This document shows, in pieces, positions 8,434-18,118 of a stretch of 64,000 bases of DNA. Origin of the DNA: Acinetobacter sp. A47 (lineage in GTDB: Bacteria > Pseudomonadota > Gammaproteobacteria > Pseudomonadales > Moraxellaceae); the NCBI RefSeq assembly GCF_000805455.1, contig NZ_JSUS01000032.1, positions 496,001 through 560,000 of the forward strand, in the 5' to 3' direction. Position 1 is the stretch's first letter; every line of letters starts with the position of its first letter. Below the pieces are notes generated by a model. That model was not told the origin of the DNA, did not search any database, and saw nothing but the letters and a program-made list of their open reading frames with translations. The position numbers and the translations under genes are program-made.

Positions 8434-9056
8434 CCGGAAATAGACTGTTTAAAAGCCTTCATCTGCTTGTATTGTTGTAGCTCATCCAAAGAGTTAATGC
8501 TATGACAAAACAGGCTGTGCTTCTGAAATGCGACCGTCTGCGCCTCCAGTTGCTGGAAACAATGTCGCAAGCTCAATTTATTCTCAGTGATTGCTTGTTC
8601 CAGCACAGGCAGACTGTCACGCTTTAGCAAGCAAAATGGATATAAGGCATCGCCGTTGATGGTGACATAAACCACCTGTGCCTGAGGAACACGCTCCAGA
8701 CTTTGATGCAGTCTGGTCAACACCTGAGTCGGGATATAGGTGATATCGCAGGGAATAAATAGAACATGATCGGCTTTGACGTGTGACCATGCACTTTTCA
8801 TTCCCATCAATGGCCCTAAAAAGCCTTGCTGATCATCTGTATAACATTGAATATCAGCTTCAATCTGTCGGTACAGCGGCGCATCACGATGGCTATTTAC
8901 CCAGATCTGCTGTACCTGATTTTTAAAATGCTCGGAAATTTTTAAAAGTTGAATCTGATCATCAAACTGTTGCAGTAGCTTGTTCATGCCATTCATACGG
9001 CGCGCTTGCCCTCCTGCCAGGATGACCAGATCAGTAACGGGATATTCTGTCTTCAT
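8430..9056 (-). CDS. mobA: Molybdenum cofactor guanylyltransferase
   Basis: Cytoplasmic enzyme of 208 residues that links GMP to molybdopterin to form the MGD cofactor. The nucleotide-binding signature LAGGQARRMNGMNKLL lies at about residues 11-26, followed by the Rossmann-like fold of the family. Start ATG 9056 overlaps the nasA stop as ATGA, so translation is coupled to the molybdoenzyme that needs the cofactor. This is a slightly divergent MobA (the usual Gly-Gly after RM is reduced), and it may serve NasA specifically. The stop overlaps that of the convergent MFS gene. Confidence 0.87.
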   Translation of the reverse strand: MKTEYPVTDLVILAGGQARRMNGMNKLLQQFDDQIQLLKISEHFKNQVQQIWVNSHRDAPLYRQIEADIQCYTDDQQGFLGPLMGMKSAWSHVKADHVLFIPCDITYIPTQVLTRLHQSLERVPQAQVVYVTINGDALYPFCLLKRDSLPVLEQAITENKLSLRHCFQQLEAQTVAFQKHSLFCHSINSLDELQQYKQMKAFKQSISG

Positions 9057-11833
9057 GCATCTGCCTCCAGTTGACAGGTTTTGATGAGGCCACGAATCTC
9101 GGGCAGGCAGGAACCACAATTCCCCCCCGCTTTTAAACAGGCAGTAACCTGTTTTTCATGAGTCATGTTTTGCGTCTTTATGACGTCTATAATCCTGTTT
9201 TTTCCCACTTTAAAGCAACTACAGACCAATGGTCCATCATTATTTGCAGCAGACATCGGCATCCCTGCCAGCAAGGCTTTACGGTGCAAGGCACTCAGGC
9301 GTTCCCGTTTAAACAGGCTGGCTACCCAATCCCGATCCGGTAATAACTCGGCAGGTGCAATATACAAACTGGCCATCAGGATACCGTCTTTTAAAATCAC
9401 ACTATGACTGAGTTGCGATGAAATATCTGCAAGACTTAACCATTCATGGGTTTCATCGACAAAAGGCAGAAAGTTTTTCAGATTATGCTGGATTTGATCC
9501 AGCCCCTGACGACCGGCAATTTCATAACGGATGGCCTTTGCAGTCTTGATTTTGGTCCACCACGCGCAGCTTTGCAAGCATGGCTTGAGCTGTTGCTCCA
9601 GACCTTCACGGACATAGAGTACGCCTTGCCAAGTGGTATGGAACGGCTGAATCGCCACCGGGGTATGTTTAAATTCAGGCTCACCGGAAATCGCATCCAC
9701 CACCGGATTAACCACTTTGCCAATCCGCGCATCCGAAGCCACCTGCTCGTTCCAGTGCATCGGGGCAAAGATCTGGCCACGGCGTATCCCTTGGGCCAAG
9801 GTCACCCGTAATACACAGCTGCCCCATTGTGAACGGACTTCTACCAAAGCTTTATCGCGAATACCAAATTTTAATGCATCACTCGGATGAATCTCGCAAA
9901 ATGGTTCCGCACGATGGGTGCTCAGGTTTGCCGATAAACCCGTGCGGGTCATCGTATGCCATTGGTCACGAATCCGTCCTGTATTTAACACCAATGGATA
10001 ATCTTCGGAGATGGCATGCACTGGATCTATGGCAACCGTTGGAATCAGTCTGGCTTTCTGGTTACTATGACTAAAACGGCCCCGATCAAATAACTGTGCA
10101 ACAGCAGGTCTTTGTCCCTTTTCCCATACTGGCCATTGGGTTGGGTGTAGATGATCATATTCATCCTGACTTAAGTTCATTAAGCCTTTTAAATTAAAAT
10201 AACGAAAGTTTTCGACCTGGTCACGTTGATCAACACTGGCATTTTGATAGGCCGATAAAGCCGCATGTTCATTAAAAATGTCACAGGCACGATTAAACTC
10301 AAAACCCCTAAACCCCAGTTTTTTTGCAACCTGTGCCACCGCCCACCAATCCGCTTTGGCTTGCTTTGGCGGAGTTAAAAAGGCTCGTTGCCGTGAAATA
10401 CGGCGCTCAGAATTGGTGACCGTACCATCTTTCTCCCCCCAACCCAACGCAGGTAACAACACATCGGCATAGGCGGTGGTATCGGTATCTGCACAAATAT
10501 CCGAGACCACCACAAACTCACATTTTTCCAATGCACGTTTGACTTGATCGGCATCGGGTAAGCTCACCACCGGATTGGTGGCCATAATCCAGATGGCTTT
10601 AATTTTGCCGCTCTCTACCGCCTGGAACAGATCAACGGCTTTTAAACCCGCTTGCCTGGCTATCACAGGACTGTTCCAGAAGCTTTGTACCAGATGTTGA
10701 TGTGACGGATTATCCAGCTCCAGATGTGCTGCCAGCATATTGGCCAATCCCCCCACTTCACGACCGCCCATGGCATTGGGTTGACCGGTCATGGAAAATG
10801 GCGCAGCCCCGGGTTTACCAATTTTTCCAGTGAGTAAATGACAGTTGATAATACTATTGGCTTTATTGACGCCTTGAGAAGACTGATTCACCCCCATCGA
10901 AAACAGGGTGATCACCTTTTCGGTGCGAGCAAATTTATCAAAAAACAGCTGTAATTTTTCTGCAGAAATTCCGGTACGTTTCACCACAGCGTTAAAATCT
11001 TGCTCGCTTTCACTCGCCGCTAACAATGCTGTCAAACCTTCGGTATAGGTCTCTATAAAGTGATGATCGGTATAATCATGTTGGTACAGATGCTGAAACA
11101 GACCATTAAATAAGGCCACATCCTGACCGGGTAAAATCGGCAAATGTAAATCTGCTTGCTCGCAGGTACTGGTAAAACGGGGATCGACCACCACCACAAA
11201 CAAATCCGGATTGTTGCTTTTGGCCTGCATGATGCGTTGATACAGAACAGGATGACACCATGCCGTATTTGAACCAACCAGAACCACCATATCAGTATGT
11301 TCAAAGTCTTCATAACTGGCAGGCACAATATCTTCACCAAAGGCCCGTTTATGTGCCGCAACCGCTGAGGACATGCATAGACGTGAATTGGTATCAATAT
11401 TGGCTGTGCCCAGATAGCCTTTGACAAACTTGTTCACCACATAATAGTCTTCGGTCAGTAACTGCCCTGAGACATAAAAGGCAATACTCTCTGCGCCATA
11501 TTGATCCATACAGGCTTGAAACTGGTCTGCAATTTTTTCAATCGCCTGATCCCATGTCGTCACTTGACGGTGGTTCTTACGGCCAGACATCGGATGCAAG
11601 ACACGGGTTTCCAGGCCAAGCGTATCGGCTAAATTGCTGCCTTTAATGCAGAGCCGTCCAAAGTTGGAAGGATGTTCTCTATCTCCTGCAACCTGTACCG
11701 TCGTGCCATGCGTTTTATGTTGGACACTGACTTCCACACCACAACCCACGCCACAATAGGGACATGTTGTTTTTGTTATGATTGTTTCTGCTTGATCGGA
11801 GCGACTGTGTTCTAAATATTGAATACTGTTCAT
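9053..11833 (-). CDS. nasA: Assimilatory nitrate reductase catalytic subunit
   Basis: Cytoplasmic molybdoenzyme of 926 residues reducing nitrate to nitrite. The N-terminal [4Fe-4S] motif is C24-x2-C27-x3-C31 (TTCPYCGVGCG), with a fourth Cys in the GRLCIKGSNL segment. The Mo-bisMGD oxidoreductase domain spans about 60-560, a dinucleotide-binding domain about 600-720, and a C-terminal BFD-like [2Fe-2S] domain lies near 865-920 (CSCF...CGSCLPEI). The extra BFD domain is typical of the Klebsiella-type NasA that receives electrons from an FAD/NADH partner. It is last-but-one in the nitrate block, before mobA, with a 270-base gap upstream that holds palindromes. AAAAGGGG precedes the start. Confidence 0.95.
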   Translation of the reverse strand: MNSIQYLEHSRSDQAETIITKTTCPYCGVGCGVEVSVQHKTHGTTVQVAGDREHPSNFGRLCIKGSNLADTLGLETRVLHPMSGRKNHRQVTTWDQAIEKIADQFQACMDQYGAESIAFYVSGQLLTEDYYVVNKFVKGYLGTANIDTNSRLCMSSAVAAHKRAFGEDIVPASYEDFEHTDMVVLVGSNTAWCHPVLYQRIMQAKSNNPDLFVVVVDPRFTSTCEQADLHLPILPGQDVALFNGLFQHLYQHDYTDHHFIETYTEGLTALLAASESEQDFNAVVKRTGISAEKLQLFFDKFARTEKVITLFSMGVNQSSQGVNKANSIINCHLLTGKIGKPGAAPFSMTGQPNAMGGREVGGLANMLAAHLELDNPSHQHLVQSFWNSPVIARQAGLKAVDLFQAVESGKIKAIWIMATNPVVSLPDADQVKRALEKCEFVVVSDICADTDTTAYADVLLPALGWGEKDGTVTNSERRISRQRAFLTPPKQAKADWWAVAQVAKKLGFRGFEFNRACDIFNEHAALSAYQNASVDQRDQVENFRYFNLKGLMNLSQDEYDHLHPTQWPVWEKGQRPAVAQLFDRGRFSHSNQKARLIPTVAIDPVHAISEDYPLVLNTGRIRDQWHTMTRTGLSANLSTHRAEPFCEIHPSDALKFGIRDKALVEVRSQWGSCVLRVTLAQGIRRGQIFAPMHWNEQVASDARIGKVVNPVVDAISGEPEFKHTPVAIQPFHTTWQGVLYVREGLEQQLKPCLQSCAWWTKIKTAKAIRYEIAGRQGLDQIQHNLKNFLPFVDETHEWLSLADISSQLSHSVILKDGILMASLYIAPAELLPDRDWVASLFKRERLSALHRKALLAGMPMSAANNDGPLVCSCFKVGKNRIIDVIKTQNMTHEKQVTACLKAGGNCGSCLPEIRGLIKTCQLEADA

Positions 11834-11930
11834 GACTGCCCCTTTTACCTAGTTAATCTTTTTAAAGATGCTTACTCTCGGGAGTCTTACCGAGTTCTCA
11901 TCTTATTTTCAGGCTAAGCCTTCGGCTCGA

Positions 11931-11956
11931 CCTACTTTTCATTCGGGAAAAGTAGG
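11931..11956. repeat. Palindromic intergenic element
   Basis: Perfect 10-bp stem CCTACTTTTC / GAAAAGTAGG with a 6-base loop, preceded by the short palindrome AGCCTTCGGCT. The compact GC-containing palindrome in an otherwise gene-free gap resembles dispersed palindromic repeats of Acinetobacter-type genomes. It could also be an RNA processing or regulatory hairpin of the nas mRNA. Confidence 0.45.
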
Positions 11957-11967
11957 CAAAACCATTG

Positions 11968-12053
11968 TCATCTGCAAAACCTGTTCTCTTCTTTCACCTG
12001 TTTAGCTTCATCGCAGAAACATTTCTTACAAAAACCATGCAGGTTGCAGATGA
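11968..12053. repeat. Long-range inverted repeat in nirD-nasA gap
   Basis: TCATCTGCAA-aa-CCTG at 11968-11983 pairs with CAGG-TTGCAGATGA at 12040-12053, giving a 14-bp stem with a two-base bulge and a 56-base loop. It lies between the NirD-fusion gene and nasA, next to the shorter palindrome. Function unknown. Confidence 0.45.
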
Positions 12054-12103
12054 CCCTTCCGAGTATCAAACTACTTACTTAGGAATTTAATTTCTTAGAA
12101 CTA

Positions 12104-13738
12104 TTAACCTGCCTTTTTCATTGCAAAATCCTTACCAAATAACAGCTTGTTTCTAAAGCTAGAAACTGGGGATTGATCGGCAATCAGCTCGGCATACCAC
12201 ATGCCATCTTCGGTATCACCAAACAGCACCGCCCCAATGACTTTGTCTTTCTGGATAATGATGCGTTTATAAATTTGACGTTTATCGTCATTGAGAATGA
12301 TGTCTTCGTAATCTTCTTTTAGTTCGCTATTTTCCAAATCAATCCGCCCTGCAGAGAACACATCCACACCACTGACTTTTAACTGCGTCGGCACGGTTGG
12401 GGCTTTAAAGGTTAAGCTGCCATGTTCAGCCAGATGTGTTGCACAGATGAAGGCTTGTCCCCAAAGTGGTTCAACCAGACCAAAGGTTTGATTACGATGC
12501 TCGATACATTCACCCACTGCATAGATACTCGGGTCAAAGGTTTGCATGGTGTCATTGACCAAGATGCCACGGTTACAACGTAGCCCTGCATGTTGTGCCA
12601 AGGCAATATTCGGACGAATCCCAACCGCAAAAATGACTAAATCGGCATCTAATAGAGTGCCATCTTTCAGACGGACTTGACGGACATGCCCCGCTTCACC
12701 AAGCAGAGCTTCGGTGTTGGCTTCGGTAATGATATGAATGCCCTTTTGCTCAATACTATGACGCAGCATACGGCTGGCACGTCCATCCAGCTGACGTTCC
12801 ATAATGCGATCCATCAGGTGCAGAACCGTCACATTCATGCCACGTTGTTTCAGACCATAGGCTGCTTCCAAACCCAGCAAACCGCCACCAATCACCACGG
12901 CATTTTTCTTGCTTTCGCAATATTTGATCATGGTATTAACGTCATAAATATCACGGAAGCTGATCACGCCTTTTAGATCGACACCTTGTACCGGTGGAAT
13001 AAACGGTGTTGAACCCGTGGCAATGATTAGACGGTCATAATCAACACTTTCGCCTTTTTCGGTGTGTACCACTTTGCGGGTACGGTCAATCCTGATTGCC
13101 GGATCATCGGCAATCAATTGAATCCCTTTATCGTCATACCATGCATGCGGATGCAGCATGATGTCATCAATGGTTTTTTCACCAGAAAGTACAGGCGACA
13201 ACATGATACGGTTGTAATTGCCCCAAGGTTCCTCACCAATCACCGTGACCTCATAGCGATCTGGGGCCATATCCAGCAAGTCTTCCAGACAGCGCATCCC
13301 CGCCAGTCCATTGCCAATCAGTACCAGCTTGAGCTTTTCCTGAACCGCACCATTATTGGTAATATAGGTTTTTTGCGGTACAGTTCCGACCCAGACACGA
13401 CCGTTTTCAATTTTGGTTGGGAAAACCAGTAACTTCTGGTCTTTATCTTCCAGGCAACGCCCGGTTGCCAAGCTGAAATGTTGTTTGTAAATCGGCGATG
13501 CAATCACGCGCTCACCTTGTAAATCGCCAATGATGCCACGACACATCACATTGGCCCGGCTGAATGGATCTTTATTGCTGAGCGCATAAATCCGCTTTTC
13601 TTGGCCGACACGAAACAGTGCCACCGACTGGCCGTCAATCAGGGCCCCGACTCCGGTATTCGGTGTAATGTCATCTAGTGCACAAACCTCAACCCATTGA
13701 TTGTCCGGCAGCATGTGCAGGTTCTTTAAACTGGTCAT
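12104..13738 (-). CDS. NirD-like domain fused to FAD/NAD(P)H oxidoreductase
   Basis: A 544-residue fusion. Residues about 8-120 form a NirD-type Rieske-like fold lacking the Cys/His cluster ligands, as in nitrite reductase small subunits. Residues about 135-540 form a pyridine-nucleotide disulfide-type oxidoreductase with FAD (LIGNGLAGMRCLEDL) and NAD(P)H (VVIGGGLLGLEAAYGL) glycine motifs, similar to the N-terminal half of NirB and to the electron-transfer subunit of assimilatory nitrate reductase. It probably serves as NirD for NirB and/or passes electrons from NAD(P)H to NasA, which has a BFD domain but no flavin. An 11-base gap with TAAGGAG separates it from nirB. Confidence 0.85.
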   Translation of the reverse strand: MTSLKNLHMLPDNQWVEVCALDDITPNTGVGALIDGQSVALFRVGQEKRIYALSNKDPFSRANVMCRGIIGDLQGERVIASPIYKQHFSLATGRCLEDKDQKLLVFPTKIENGRVWVGTVPQKTYITNNGAVQEKLKLVLIGNGLAGMRCLEDLLDMAPDRYEVTVIGEEPWGNYNRIMLSPVLSGEKTIDDIMLHPHAWYDDKGIQLIADDPAIRIDRTRKVVHTEKGESVDYDRLIIATGSTPFIPPVQGVDLKGVISFRDIYDVNTMIKYCESKKNAVVIGGGLLGLEAAYGLKQRGMNVTVLHLMDRIMERQLDGRASRMLRHSIEQKGIHIITEANTEALLGEAGHVRQVRLKDGTLLDADLVIFAVGIRPNIALAQHAGLRCNRGILVNDTMQTFDPSIYAVGECIEHRNQTFGLVEPLWGQAFICATHLAEHGSLTFKAPTVPTQLKVSGVDVFSAGRIDLENSELKEDYEDIILNDDKRQIYKRIIIQKDKVIGAVLFGDTEDGMWYAELIADQSPVSSFRNKLLFGKDFAMKKAG

Positions 13739-13749
13739 GTGAGTTCTCC

Positions 13750-16296
13750 TTATGCTTCAACCATGGGAATACGGTCAGCCGAACGTTCAGCGTCATTTAA
13801 TGGACGAATCTGGTTACGCACTTGAGTAAACTGAATGTGTGGATCGGCCTGTTGTTCTGCACTGGCATTGATATAGGTCTGGAAACGTTTACGGATTTCA
13901 GGATCTTCAACTGCGGTACGCCATTCATCCTGATAAGTACCAACCACATGGCGCATACGGCTTTCAAGTTCTTCGGCCAGTCCTAAAGAGTCATCGACAA
14001 TCACTGATTTGAGATAATCCAGCCCACCTTCCATATTGTCACGCCAGACACTGGTACGCTGTAAACGATCGGCAGTCTGGATATAGAACATAAAGAAACG
14101 GTCGATATAACGAATCAGGGTTTCGGTATCCAGATCAGATGCCAGTAGCTCGGCATGGCGTGGTTTCATGCCGCCATTGCCACAGACATACAGGTTCCAG
14201 CCTTTTTCGGTGGCAATCACCCCGACATCTTTACCTTGCGCTTCGGCACATTCACGAGTACAACCCGACACCGCCATTTTCAGTTTATGCGGCGAACGTA
14301 AGCCCTTATAACGATTCTCAAGTTCAATCGCTAAGCCTACAGAATCATCAACGCCATAACGGCACCAGGTACTCCCGACACAGGATTTCACGGTGCGCAA
14401 CGATTTACCGTAGGCATGACCGGATTCAAAGCCTGCTGCGTTAAGCTCTTCCCAGATCAACGGCAGTTGATGGATTTGTGCACCAAACAAGTCGACCCGT
14501 TGTCCACCGGTGATTTTGGTATACAGCTTATATTTCTTGGCAATTTGACCGACGGCGATTAAACCATCTGGTGTGACTTCACCGCCTGCCATACGCGGCA
14601 CAACCGAGTAAGAACCATCTTTTTGAATATTGCCCAGGTAATAATCATTACTGTCTTGTAGACCCGCATGGCTGGGTTTGAGTACAAAATCATTCCAGCA
14701 CGATGCCAGAATATTGGCCACCATCGGTTTACAAATATCACAACCTAGACCATGACCATGTTGCTGAATCAGATCATCAAAGATTTTGATTTGATTGACA
14801 CGCACCAGATGATAAATCTCCTGACGTGAGTATGGAAAATGTTCACAGACATGGTTATTGACGGTCACCCCTTGGCGTTGCAGTTCAGACTTTAATACTT
14901 GCGTCACTAAGGGTGCACAACCACCACAGGCGGTCGTCGCTTTGGTACATTTCTTCAAAGCACCGAGTGAGGTTGAACCATCACAAATCGCCTGGCAAAT
15001 ATCGGCTTTAGAGACATTATTACATGAACAAATGGTGGCACTATCAGGCAATAAATCGACACCACTGCCACCGGCTTTGGCACCCGAATCGGCAAAGCCC
15101 GGCATGATCAGGCTTTCCGGAGTTTCCGGGAGTGCCAGACCATTTAACATTATTTGTAGCAGGTCATTGTATTCTTTGGCATCACCGACCAGGACTGCAC
15201 CGAGCAATCTGGTTTTGCTGGCATCCACGACAATTTTTTTATAGACCAAGCCCGCTTCATCGGCATAGAAATAGCTGAGTGAATCTGGTGTCATGCCATG
15301 CGCATCACCCACCGATGCCACATCTACCCCCATCAATTTCAATTTGGTACTCAGATCTGCACCGGTAAAACAATGGGTTTCTTCATCGAGGATATGCTTG
15401 GCAGCAATGCGTGCCATGTCATAGCCAGGTGCGACCAGACCATAGATTTTGTTGTCCCATAGCGCACATTCACCAATCGCATAAATATTGTCATCTGAGG
15501 TTTGGCAGTAATCATTGATTTTAATCCCGCCACGCTCTCCCAGCGCCAGACCGCTGTCACGTGCCAATTCATCCCGTGGACGAATGCCGGCCGAAAATAA
15601 AATAATGTCGGTTTCCAGTTCACTACCATCCGCAAACTTCATCACATGTGTTGCACTTTCACCCGCTTCAATACATTGCGTAGCTTTTTGGGTGTGAACT
15701 TTTACCCCAAGATTTTCAACTTTACGGCGCAATATTTTACCGCCCAGATCATCAATCTGCACCGCCATCAAACGTGGCGCAAACTCCACCACATGGGTTT
15801 CCAGATTTAGATCACGTAATGCCTTGGCTGCTTCCAGACCCAATAAACCGCCACCAATTACCACACCTGTCTTCGCATTTAAGCTTGCAGCACGAATCGC
15901 ATCCAGGTCTTCAATGGTACGATAGACAAAACAGTTTTCGCGGTCATTGCCAGCAATCGGTGGCACAAAGGCATAAGAACCTGTTGCCAAGACCAGTTTG
16001 TCATAATGAATCACATCACCAAAATTGGTAGTCACCGTTTGCTCGGCAGGATTGAGCTCAACCGCTTTGGTATTTAACCGGAGGTCAATCCCATGCGCAT
16101 CGGCAAAATCAAAACGCGCCAGCGATAAGTCTTTGGCTGTTTTACCAGAGAAGTATTCAGTCAAATGAACACGGTCATAGGCAATCCGCGGTTCTTCTGC
16201 AAGGATGGTAATTTCCAGTTCGTCATCTGCTTTCTCCAAGATGGCTTCGATGAATTTATGCCCCACCATCCCGTGACCAATCATTACCAGTTTCAT
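13750..16296 (-). CDS. nirB: Assimilatory NADH-nitrite reductase large subunit
   Basis: Cytoplasmic siroheme enzyme of 848 residues reducing nitrite to ammonium. Domains in order: FAD/NADH oxidoreductase (about 1-320, with VVIGGGLLGLEAAKAL), BFD-like [2Fe-2S] domain (about 420-475, CSCNN...CGGCAP), ferredoxin-like domain, and a siroheme/[4Fe-4S] domain with CVGSTWC (C-x5-C) and CTREC (C-x3-C). Length matches NirB. GGGAG precedes the ATG. It lies 28 bases after the transporter gene in the same operon and uses the nitrite made by NasA. Confidence 0.96.
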   Translation of the reverse strand: MKLVMIGHGMVGHKFIEAILEKADDELEITILAEEPRIAYDRVHLTEYFSGKTAKDLSLARFDFADAHGIDLRLNTKAVELNPAEQTVTTNFGDVIHYDKLVLATGSYAFVPPIAGNDRENCFVYRTIEDLDAIRAASLNAKTGVVIGGGLLGLEAAKALRDLNLETHVVEFAPRLMAVQIDDLGGKILRRKVENLGVKVHTQKATQCIEAGESATHVMKFADGSELETDIILFSAGIRPRDELARDSGLALGERGGIKINDYCQTSDDNIYAIGECALWDNKIYGLVAPGYDMARIAAKHILDEETHCFTGADLSTKLKLMGVDVASVGDAHGMTPDSLSYFYADEAGLVYKKIVVDASKTRLLGAVLVGDAKEYNDLLQIMLNGLALPETPESLIMPGFADSGAKAGGSGVDLLPDSATICSCNNVSKADICQAICDGSTSLGALKKCTKATTACGGCAPLVTQVLKSELQRQGVTVNNHVCEHFPYSRQEIYHLVRVNQIKIFDDLIQQHGHGLGCDICKPMVANILASCWNDFVLKPSHAGLQDSNDYYLGNIQKDGSYSVVPRMAGGEVTPDGLIAVGQIAKKYKLYTKITGGQRVDLFGAQIHQLPLIWEELNAAGFESGHAYGKSLRTVKSCVGSTWCRYGVDDSVGLAIELENRYKGLRSPHKLKMAVSGCTRECAEAQGKDVGVIATEKGWNLYVCGNGGMKPRHAELLASDLDTETLIRYIDRFFMFYIQTADRLQRTSVWRDNMEGGLDYLKSVIVDDSLGLAEELESRMRHVVGTYQDEWRTAVEDPEIRKRFQTYINASAEQQADPHIQFTQVRNQIRPLNDAERSADRIPMVEA

Positions 16297-16324
16297 TGTA
16301 TTTCTCCCAAAATCTGTCCAATGA

Positions 16325-17677
16325 TTAAGCTATGCTGCTGTGTTCTGAGCCACGTTCCAAAACCGCCTGCTCAAACAGGCGTTGTTCTTTTTCTTTATGC
16401 TCGACTGAAAAGCGGATGAGCATCACCGAACCTGCAGCAAACACCACCAAGCCGCCTAAGATCATCAAACAGGTCTGAATATCGACCATCCCTTTTAACA
16501 GGAAACCTGCCGCAACTGCCCCGACATTACCGCCCGCGCCAATGATGCCTGCCACACCGCCTAAAGCATCACGATCAATGAAAGGAACCAAGGCATAAGT
16601 TGCCCCACAAGCCATATGGGTAAACAGTGCAAATACCGTCATGCTCATGAGAGCAAGCGCAACGCTATTCATTTGTGAAAACAGCATCAGGAATAAGCCT
16701 TCCCCCAAGATCAGCATGAACAGCACTTTGGTACGTCCATCCAGTCCTTTTTTCAGTGCGACTTTGTCTGACACCAGTCCCCCCAGCGCACGGGCAAACA
16801 GCGCCAATAAACCAAAGATTCCCGCAGCCAGACCCGCCTCCTTTAAGCCAAAATTGAAGTGCTCGACGTAATACATCGCGATAATGTTGTGCATGAAAAT
16901 TTCAATACCGAAACACGCGGCATAAGAGGCAAATAAAATCCAGACACGATAGTTACGTGCGGCATGCATCAAGATCGCAACACCGCCTTTTTTATCACTT
17001 CCAACCACCACACCTTGTGCACGTAAGGCTTTAAAGTCACCTTGAGGGCTGTCTTGAGTCAGCTTCCAGTAAAGCATGCCGACGATCAGCATCATCACAC
17101 CCGGGACAATCAGCGCAATTCTCCAGCCCATCGCCTGTTCAACACCAAACATCACCAATGCAGCCAATAGCAATGGCATCAACGCTTGTGTAGCACCACC
17201 ACCGGCATTGCCCCAACCGGCTGAAGTGGCATTGGCGGTGCCCACCACATTGGGTGCAAACATAATGCTGGTATGGTATTGCGTGATCACGAAACTGGCA
17301 CCGATGGCACCAATCAGCAAACGGAAGAACAAGAAGGACTCGTAACTGTTGGCAGCAGCCACACCAAATACCGGAATACTGCCGATGAGTAACAAGGCGG
17401 TATAGGTTTTACGTGGGCCATACTTATCACACAGCGGCCCGACAATGAGTCGAACTACAATCGTGATGGCAACAGCAGCAATATTGATATTTGCAATCTG
17501 GTCTTTGCTTAAATGAAACTCACCGGCAATCACTGGCATTAACGGTGCGCAGGCAAACCAGGCAAAGAAACAAACAAAGAAGGCCAGCCAGCTCATGTGG
17601 AATGCCCGCATTGCCGCTGTAGAAAAGTTGAATAACTTGATTGAAGTTGCTTTTTTAGCAGATAAATCTATAGACAT
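16325..17677 (-). CDS. Nitrate/nitrite MFS transporter (NarK/NasA type)
   Basis: Inner-membrane MFS carrier of about 450 residues that brings nitrate (and/or exchanges nitrite) into the cytoplasm. Family markers are the early FHMSWLAFFVCFFAWFACAPL helix and Gly-rich nitrate signatures (GWGNAGGGATQALMP and GIIGAGGNVGAVAAGF). I place the start at 17677, where GGAG stands six bases upstream. An earlier in-frame ATG at 17752 has no ribosome site and would translate what looks like a structured leader. First gene of the nitrate operon, 28 bases before nirB. Confidence 0.93.
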   Translation of the reverse strand: MSIDLSAKKATSIKLFNFSTAAMRAFHMSWLAFFVCFFAWFACAPLMPVIAGEFHLSKDQIANINIAAVAITIVVRLIVGPLCDKYGPRKTYTALLLIGSIPVFGVAAANSYESFLFFRLLIGAIGASFVITQYHTSIMFAPNVVGTANATSAGWGNAGGGATQALMPLLLAALVMFGVEQAMGWRIALIVPGVMMLIVGMLYWKLTQDSPQGDFKALRAQGVVVGSDKKGGVAILMHAARNYRVWILFASYAACFGIEIFMHNIIAMYYVEHFNFGLKEAGLAAGIFGLLALFARALGGLVSDKVALKKGLDGRTKVLFMLILGEGLFLMLFSQMNSVALALMSMTVFALFTHMACGATYALVPFIDRDALGGVAGIIGAGGNVGAVAAGFLLKGMVDIQTCLMILGGLVVFAAGSVMLIRFSVEHKEKEQRLFEQAVLERGSEHSSIA

Positions 17678-17706
17678 CGCCATCTCCCATACTGAACGTG
17701 TAGTGC

Positions 17707-17734
17707 TTGTTGGCACATCTGCTTGTGTCAACAA
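17707..17734 (-). promoter_or_regulatory. Leader hairpin of nitrate operon, possible NasT target
   Basis: In the untranslated leader a 10-bp stem (TTGTTG, one mismatch, CACA with complement) closes a six-base loop AGCAGA. A second hairpin, CTTAT/ATAAG with loop AAATTC, lies upstream in the RNA at 17763-17778. ANTAR proteins such as NasT bind paired hairpins with hexaloops having A at position 1 and G at position 4; here both have A1 but not G4, and I see no intrinsic terminator after them. The link to NasT is therefore only suggestive. Confidence 0.35.
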
Positions 17735-17802
17735 ATCGATCAGATCGGACATCGTTGGCCGTCTTATGAATTTATAAGTCTTCTTTGACTCATGGGATAT
17801 TT

Positions 17803-17818
17803 AGCAATTGCTATGCCA
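17803..17818 (-). promoter_or_regulatory. Sigma-54 promoter of the nitrate operon
   Basis: Minus-strand TGGCATAGCAATTGCT has GG and GC exactly ten bases apart and matches the -24/-12 consensus TGGCAC-N5-TTGCW at nearly every position. Transcription would begin near 17792, giving a leader of about 115 bases before the chosen start codon. Confidence 0.7.
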
Positions 17819-17984
17819 GGTTTTTAAAACACAGCACTAAAAATGACATAATCAATTGTTTTATATCATTTATAAATGCAGAAACTTTCCTAAGAATTGA
17901 CTCGATTTTATGGCCAGACTTATAAAAACAAGAAATGAGCGGTTTTAAAGCATGCTAAAAACTGCTTCAAAAAAACTCTTTTTA

Positions 17985-18001
17985 CGCACCAGAATGGCGC
18001 A
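17985..18001. promoter_or_regulatory. NtrC-like enhancer dyad
   Basis: CGCACC-AGAAT-GGCGCA closely resembles the NtrC consensus TGCACC-N5-GGTGCA and lies between two divergent sigma-54 promoters, about 200 bases from the minus-strand start and 145 from the plus-strand start. These are normal enhancer distances. Confidence 0.5.
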
Positions 18002-18118
18002 TCTTTATTTTTTTGTTATCGCAGGCCAGCCCAGGTTTCTCTGCTCTTCTGACGCGCCATCCTCAAGGCCACCTATCTTGCCTACATGCTGTATTAACAG
18101 CGCTCAAACCACCAGAAC

